The notes below the pieces were generated by a model. It was not told the DNA's origin. It saw nothing but the letters and a program-made list of their open reading frames with translations, and searched no databases. Shown here in pieces: positions 63,562 to 64,000 of a DNA stretch of 64,000 nucleotides. Both the position numbers and the translations under genes were made by a program. The stretch covers positions 1,240,001 to 1,304,000 of the forward strand of contig JAMXDE010000010.1 of NCBI GenBank assembly GCA_026770025.1, read 5' to 3'. The stretch comes from Craspedostauros australis (taxonomy: Eukaryota > Bacillariophyta > Bacillariophyceae > Mastogloiales > Achnanthaceae). The first letter of the stretch is position 1. Every line of letters starts with the position of its first letter.

Positions 63562-64000
63562 CACCTTCGCTTCTGTTGCACCAGTGTGTGGGTGTGTACT
63601 TGTGTTTGACGAGATCGGTGAAGACTTGGCTGCTATGTTGACACAGAAGCGGCCGACGCCGTGAGTTTGTGATGCAATTTGATGTCGTCGAAGGCGATGG
63701 TGATGACAACACACGAATCTCTGTTGGGTTTGTCCATGATCGCGCCAGCGTTGGGCATTTTGCTCCGTTCATGTGACGTCAGGCACATCACTATAGTCTA
63801 TGTTATTGAAGGTAGCTGGTACAATGTGCCGAAGGAAATGTGGTACATTGTGGCTCAGTCCGACCTTATCTGTACCACCCACACACCCACCCCCTCTCGT
63901 GTTCAACGTACGAATCGCACTCACAAACTATATTCTTGTATTGAGGTGGTAATCATGTTTTAAGTATAGTCGGGTCGGAGTTTCTTGAGTGTGCGTCAGT
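63562..64000. other. Upstream region of paralogue 2, to window edge
   Basis: 439 bp upstream of the start codon. The coding frame continues upstream to 63714 but without ATG. No other gene is recognised. Confidence 0.5.

Noticed and set aside
1-64000. tRNA, rRNA, CRISPR array or transposon
   Set aside because: I looked for T-loop-like GTTCRANNC sequences with pairing arms, rRNA cores, spaced direct repeats, terminal inverted repeats and transposase or reverse transcriptase motifs, and found none that held up by eye. A tRNAscan and repeat-library search would be decisive.

Overview
The window is nuclear DNA of a photosynthetic stramenopile, most likely a diatom. The evidence is spliceosomal GT-AG introns of about 165 to 350 bp, eukaryotic housekeeping genes (MCM6, a PP2C phosphatase, Pus7-type TruD), two proteins whose N-termini look like diatom plastid presequences (signal peptide then a Phe-containing cleavage motif), and a secreted protein with a Pro/Ser/Thr linker (PSSTPTISLQ units) of the kind common in diatoms. 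Genes alternate strand freely, show no operon logic, and are separated by 0.1 to 2.4 kb of non-coding DNA. I rebuilt exon joins by hand where a reading frame broke at a GT-AG pair and the protein motif continued across it.

Layout. 1-712: 3'-truncated mitochondrial TMEM70-like gene (-). 1174-2529: secreted PPP-family phosphatase (-). 3178-4740: type II membrane sulfotransferase-like protein (-). 5790-6902: plastid-targeted indole-3-glycerol-phosphate-synthase-like protein (+). 7045-10582: MCM6, three exons (-). 12219-14023: stramenopile-type protein kinase, two exons (+). 14667-16973: predicted N-myristoylated acidic protein, two exons (-). 18041-20468: double-length tyrosyl-tRNA synthetase, two exons (+). 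20593-22005: orphan zinc-binding protein with an Asn/Ile repeat (-). 23769-24293: ribosomal protein bL17 (+). 24993-25502: probable proteasome-assembly chaperone PSMG3 (-). 26206-27867: sirtuin (+). 29020-31662: plastid-type acyl-CoA/acyl-ACP synthetase, two exons (+). 32169-32780: small coiled-coil protein (-). 34418-36392: PP2C, three exons (+). 37618-40212: orphan P-loop protein (+). 40497-43616 (-) and 45106-50682 (+): two head-to-head class C GPCR-like receptors with bacterial-type solute-binding ectodomains. 50972-53128: Pus7/TruD (-). 53645-55024 and 62172-63561: two divergent paralogues of a mitochondrial Tim44-like protein (-). 57443-60628: secreted cysteine-rich protein with internal duplication (+). 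61190-61870: ankyrin-repeat protein (+).

The most interesting part is 40.5-50.7 kb. Two receptors are transcribed divergently from a shared 1.5 kb region. Each has a periplasmic-binding-protein-like ligand domain, a seven-helix class C module and a C-terminal coiled coil, an arrangement reminiscent of obligate GABA-B heterodimers. Neither has a recognisable signal peptide in its visible first exon. Other points worth a second look are an indole-glycerol-phosphate-synthase-like protein that has lost most catalytic residues, a TyrRS fused to a degenerate second copy of itself, and an orphan ATPase-like protein resembling the Crinkler/RHS type.

All functional calls come from reading motifs in the translated sequence. 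No database search was run.
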